Assembly: GCA_023393475.1 (NCBI GenBank)
Contig: JAEWLC010000037.1
Location: 274,676 to 338,675, forward strand
Length of the DNA: 64,000 nt
Source of the DNA: Pseudomonadota bacterium
Lineage (GTDB): Bacteria; Pseudomonadota; Alphaproteobacteria; Rhizobiales; Devosiaceae
Direction of reading: 5' to 3'
Part shown: positions 60,827-64,000 of the stretch, piece by piece
Numbering within the stretch: the stretch's first letter is position 1
Layout: each line of letters begins with the position of its first letter
Made by a program: the position numbers and the translations under genes
The notes under the pieces: generated by a model
Told to the model about the DNA's origin: nothing
The model's database searches: none
The model's input: the letters and a program-made list of their open reading frames with translations, nothing else

Positions 60827-62291
60827 GCCGGTAGCGCCCCGCCCCGTCGCGCGGCAGCAGCTCCTGCATCGCCACCGTGAAGCCGCGCCGGTAGAAATTG
60901 TAGATGCGGTCGCGATGAGGAAACTCTGCCCCATCAGGCGGATTCCCCGCCAGCCAGTCGAGATAGGTGACGAGGTGCGTCACCTCCTCCCGAGCCTCCC
61001 AGAGATACGGATGGAAGGCATAGAACAGGTCGCGGTTCTCGAGCTCGGTCATCCGCTCGAACAGCTCGCGGATCCGGTCGCGGAAATCGACCATCGCGTC
61101 GTGCCCTGCCTGCCACTCCGGATCGCGCACATTGGGCCGCCGCTGCTTCAGCAGCCGCCGCCCCGTCGCCAGCTGCGCCTCCACCTCCGGTCCGCAGGCG
61201 AACGGCTGGTAGAACAGTTCGGCCAGCAGCCGGACGTCTTCCGCCGTCAGCGTCTCCCCGGTGAAAGCCAGCCTGAACCGCGGCAGCCAGGCCGCGAGGG
61301 CAAGCGCGAAGGCCGTGCCTTCGTCCTTCCCCCCATTGGCGAACAGCCCCGTCGCCCGCACCGGCACGAAGTTCGCCTCGAACTCGTTGTTGGGGTTGGT
61401 GATGTAGCCATCGACCAGATCGAGGATCTCGGTCCCGCGTCCCCCCAACGGCCCGGCATAGACGCGGCGGATGTCGTAGTCGTTGGCGTGAAAATTCTCC
61501 CAGATCACCGGCTTCCGCCGAATGACCTGCGCCAGTTCGCGCAGCCCCTCGGCATCGATCTCGCTCGAAACGATATCCGGCCCGGTCCAGAACACCCCGA
61601 TCGCCGGATCGAGCTCCTCCCCGATTGTCCTGAGATAGGCCGATCCGCTCACGTTGCGCCCCGCGAAGGCCCCGCAATACTCGGTCGGGCAGAACAGCAC
61701 CCGCACCGCCGGCGCCTTGCTCGCGAGGTAGTCGAGCGCCGCATTGGCGAAGAAGCACTGCGCTGCCGCGAAGGACGGAAACACCTGCTCATCTGCCGGC
61801 ATCATCGTCGCCGGCACATCGTCGAACAGCAGTGCGAAATGCGTCACACCGAGTTCCAGGAGCTGGTCGAGCCGGCGCTTCAGCGCCTCGAGGTCGCTTG
61901 CGTCCGAGTAGACGACATCAAGACACGGGGCTATCGCCACCATGAAGTTGAGCTTCCGCGCGCGAGCCGCGTCGACCAGCTCCTGGAGTTCTGCGGCTTC
62001 CGCCGCGTTGTAGGTTTCGCGCCAGCGGGCGCGGATCTTGATGTCGTCCTTGGGCCCGTAGACGAAGGTGTTCATCCCCGCCTGGGCGATCCAGTCGAGC
62101 ATCTCGATGCGCTGCCGATGCGACCAGGCGCGCCCGTAGAATCCCTCGATCACGCCGCTCAGGAAATGCCGCGCACGCCCGCCCGGCCCGCTTCCCCGCT
62201 CCGGCTGGTCAAGCAGCACATCGAGCGACCAGCCGGAAAGTCCCGGCGGCGAGGCCCATGCGGTCGGCGGCAGGTGAAGCAGTGTTCCCAT
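60816..62291 (-). CDS. GH84 beta-N-acetylglucosaminidase, OGA-type
   Basis: 491 residues, no signal peptide, so cytoplasmic. Glycoside hydrolase 84 signatures: GVIEGFYGRAW (46-56), VYGPKDD (77-83), the catalytic Asp pair FDDVP (D157-D158), then FHANDYDIRRVYAGPL and NPNNEFEANFVPV, which closely resemble human OGA segments. It removes beta-linked GlcNAc by substrate-assisted catalysis. First about 40 residues are unlike the family and ATG 62291 may not be the true start. It begins four bases after the permease stop, so it belongs to the sugar ABC operon, and imported GlcNAc-containing glycan is a plausible substrate. Confidence 0.9.
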   Translation of the reverse strand: MGTLLHLPPTAWASPPGLSGWSLDVLLDQPERGSGPGGRARHFLSGVIEGFYGRAWSHRQRIEMLDWIAQAGMNTFVYGPKDDIKIRARWRETYNAAEAAELQELVDAARARKLNFMVAIAPCLDVVYSDASDLEALKRRLDQLLELGVTHFALLFDDVPATMMPADEQVFPSFAAAQCFFANAALDYLASKAPAVRVLFCPTEYCGAFAGRNVSGSAYLRTIGEELDPAIGVFWTGPDIVSSEIDAEGLRELAQVIRRKPVIWENFHANDYDIRRVYAGPLGGRGTEILDLVDGYITNPNNEFEANFVPVRATGLFANGGKDEGTAFALALAAWLPRFRLAFTGETLTAEDVRLLAELFYQPFACGPEVEAQLATGRRLLKQRRPNVRDPEWQAGHDAMVDFRDRIRELFERMTELENRDLFYAFHPYLWEAREEVTHLVTYLDWLAGNPPDGAEFPHRDRIYNFYRRGFTVAMQELLPRDGAGRYRHGA

Positions 62292-62295
62292 GACG

Positions 62296-63135
62296 TCAGT
62301 CCATCGCTGTTGCCGTCAGCCCGGCAATCACTTGCCGCTGCAGCAGGAAATAGAGGAGGAGGATCGGGACGGTCGTGATCGTCAGCGCCGCGAACACCAG
62401 GGCGTAGTCGGTGCTGTGGTAGCCCGAGAACCGCACCAGCCCCACCGGCAGGGTCCGCTGCGTGTCGTCGGTGACGAACAGCAGCGCGAACAGCAGCTCG
62501 TTCCACACGCTGATCGTGTTGAGCACCACCATGGTCAGCATGGCCGGCCACACCATCGGCACCGAAACGTGCCAGAAGATTTCCCAGGTGTTCGCCCCGT
62601 CGAGCCGCGCTGCCTCTTCCATGTCCGGCCGGATCGACAGGAAATACGAGCGCATCAGGAACACGGTGAAGGCCAGCTGCCACGCCCCGCCGGGCAGGAT
62701 CAGCGCCCAGGGCGTGTTGAGCAGGTGCATGTCCCGCAGCTGCATGAACAGCGCGATGGCCACCGATGGCGGCGGCAGCAGCAGCCCGATGAGGAGGATG
62801 CGGTACATCAGCTTTCGGCCGGGAAACTCGAGCCGCGTGAACGCAAAGGCGGCCGCCGTGGCGAACAGCACGCACATGCTCACCGCGACAACGGTCACGA
62901 ACACCGAGTTGAAGTAGAGCGTCCCGAGCCGGCCCACTTCCCAGGCCTCGATCAGGTTCTCCCAGCGCCACTCGCTCGGCAGCGCGAAGGGCGTGCGGAA
63001 GATCTCCCGGTTCGATTTGAACGCCGAATAGACCATCCAGATCGCCGGATAGAACATCACGAGGACGATGATCCCGGCAAAGCCGAACTGCAGCCATTCG
63101 GCCGTGCTGCGCGGTTTCTCAGTAGCGCGTGACAT
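62296..63135 (-). CDS. Sugar ABC transporter permease, MalG-type
   Basis: 279 residues, six spans (first at about 13-35, FGFAGIIVLVMFYPAIWMVYSAF). EAA loop 'EAARLDGANTWEIFWHVSVPM' (about 173-193). Partner of the MalF-type gene that overlaps its start by 17 bases. The binding protein and ATPase of this importer are not in the window and would lie beyond the right edge or elsewhere. Confidence 0.92.
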   Translation of the reverse strand: MSRATEKPRSTAEWLQFGFAGIIVLVMFYPAIWMVYSAFKSNREIFRTPFALPSEWRWENLIEAWEVGRLGTLYFNSVFVTVVAVSMCVLFATAAAFAFTRLEFPGRKLMYRILLIGLLLPPPSVAIALFMQLRDMHLLNTPWALILPGGAWQLAFTVFLMRSYFLSIRPDMEEAARLDGANTWEIFWHVSVPMVWPAMLTMVVLNTISVWNELLFALLFVTDDTQRTLPVGLVRFSGYHSTDYALVFAALTITTVPILLLYFLLQRQVIAGLTATAMD

Positions 63136-63967
63136 GGCCGCGCTCCGAAATCTTGAGATAGACGATCGAAATCACCGAGACGACGGTCGTCAGCACCACC
63201 GTCAGCGCCACGCCATAGCCGATCTGGTTCTGGTCGAAGGCCTGCTTGATGATCCACGTCGCCGGCACCTCCGTCGCCCCGAACGGCTGGCCGTTGGTCA
63301 TGGTGAAAAAGAGGTCGAACCCGGCGAACCCGCCCGTCACTGCGAGGAGGATGCAGACGATCACGTTCTGCTTCAGCATCGGCAGGGTGATGGCGAAGAA
63401 CTGCTGCACGCCATTGGCGCCATCGAGCCGCGCCGCCTCGTAGAGGTTGCGCGGAATGCGCCGCAGCGCCGCAAAGAAGATCACCATGTAGAAGCCGGCA
63501 TACTTCCAGCCCGACACGATGCAGATGAAGAGCAACGCCGTTTCCGGCTGCGCGAGCCAGGGCTGCGCCCAGTCCCCCAGCCCCAGTGAGCGCAGCGACG
63601 AGTTGAGCAGCCCGGTGCGGTAGTCGAGCACGAACTTCCACAACACGCCCGCCGCCGACATCGACAGCACGACCGGGGCAAAGAACATGCCGCGCATCAG
63701 CGAGAAGCCACGCCTGTCCGAGTTCAGCAGCACCGCCATCACGAGGCCGAACGTCACTTCGAAGAACAGCGTCGCGACGATGTAGAGGATGACGTGGACG
63801 AAGGAGAGCAGGAACGTCGTGTCGGTCAGCGCCCGCGCGAAGTTGGCGAACCCGGCCCAGCGCGGCGCGCTGAAACCGTCCCAGAACGTGAAGGCGTAGT
63901 AGACCGACGCCCCGAGGGGCAGCAGCACGAAAGTCGCGAACAGGAGCATCGCTGGCGGCGCGCCCAC
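63119..63967 (-). CDS. Sugar ABC transporter permease, MalF-type (5' end uncertain)
   Basis: About 282 residues visible. The sequence opens inside the first membrane span (MLLFATFVLLPLGASVYYAF); MalF proteins usually have 15-25 residues before it, so the true start lies beyond 63967. EAA loop 'EAARLDGANGVQQFFAITLPM' is present and the C-terminus is complete. The last 30 bases of the window are nearly pure G, so the first codons cannot be read. Annotated as 5' partial. Confidence 0.88.
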   Translation of the reverse strand: MGAPPAMLLFATFVLLPLGASVYYAFTFWDGFSAPRWAGFANFARALTDTTFLLSFVHVILYIVATLFFEVTFGLVMAVLLNSDRRGFSLMRGMFFAPVVLSMSAAGVLWKFVLDYRTGLLNSSLRSLGLGDWAQPWLAQPETALLFICIVSGWKYAGFYMVIFFAALRRIPRNLYEAARLDGANGVQQFFAITLPMLKQNVIVCILLAVTGGFAGFDLFFTMTNGQPFGATEVPATWIIKQAFDQNQIGYGVALTVVLTTVVSVISIVYLKISERGHVTRY

Positions 63968-63970
63968 AAC

Positions 63971-64000
63971 GGGGGGGGGGGCGGGGGGGGTGGGGGGGGG
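63971..64000. other. Poly-G end, probable sequencing or assembly artefact
   Basis: 28 of the last 30 bases are G (one C, one T), inside what should be the start region of a permease gene. Such runs occur at contig ends when signal fades in two-colour sequencing. Treat the last 30 bases as unreliable. Confidence 0.85.

Overview
The window is a GC-rich, densely packed bacterial chromosome segment. Genes are short-spaced or overlapping, start codons are often GTG or TTG, and no rRNA, tRNA, CRISPR array, transposase, integrase or phage gene was recognised. Five ABC importers (one cut at the left edge, one at the right), a PbpC/alpha-2-macroglobulin pair, a NasST-type nitrate system, a FrcA-like single-domain sugar ATPase and palindromic 'TGTCATCCC...' intergenic repeats suggest a free-living alphaproteobacterium of the Hyphomicrobiales, possibly Devosia-like. 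That placement is inference from gene content, not from a marker gene.

Layout. 1-6.4 kb: peptide/nickel-type (DppABCDF-like) ABC importer followed by an L-fucose-dehydrogenase-like aldo/keto reductase. 6.5-7.7 kb: lytic transglycosylase on the minus strand. 8.0-14.1 kb: secreted GH43 arabinanase-like enzyme, an acyltransferase-like membrane protein, a LacI regulator and a large cytoplasmic GH2 enzyme; three near-identical GCTAAT-N3/4-ATTAGC palindromes in front of GH43, lacI and GH2 tie these into one probable regulon. 14.3-18.8 kb: MalK/MalE/MalF/MalG-type sugar importer closed by a strong terminator. 19.6-27.2 kb: a second, paralogous peptide-type importer followed by a UxuA-like mannonate dehydratase and an extended SDR resembling uronate dehydrogenase. 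27.4-29.2 kb: secreted PQQ aldose dehydrogenase fused to a cytochrome c domain, facing a Crp-type regulator. 30.0-31.1 kb: about 1.1 kb without a convincing gene but rich in inverted repeats. 31.1-38.7 kb: PbpC and a giant thioester-containing alpha-2-macroglobulin with an N-terminal PAN domain. 39.5-46.1 kb: surface-glycan type cluster (GT-B enzyme, methyltransferase, fused GT2/GT4 enzyme, GT2 enzyme) followed by an unknown secreted protein and a Sel1-repeat protein with a peptidoglycan-binding-like tail.

46.1-54.9 kb (minus strand): assimilatory nitrate locus nasT-nasS-[leader]-narK-nirB-nirD-nasA. The 300-bp leader shows, in order, a -24/-12 sigma-54 promoter, two hexaloop hairpins of the ANTAR-target type and an intrinsic terminator, so nitrogen control and nitrate-responsive antitermination can be read from the sequence. 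55.0-60.1 kb: ROK regulator, FrcA-like ATPase, RbsB-like binding protein, RbsC-like permease and an SDR, interrupted by a 230-bp mosaic repeat. 60.2-64.0 kb (minus strand): two sugar ABC permeases followed by a GH84 enzyme and an overlapping GNAT gene. The latter two look like the catalytic and C-terminal domains of metazoan O-GlcNAcase (OGA) encoded as separate, translationally coupled genes; this is the most interesting item here.

The overall theme is capture and breakdown of plant- or glycan-derived sugars, with regulators placed beside each locus. The last 30 bases are almost pure G and look like a sequencing or contig-end artefact rather than genome.
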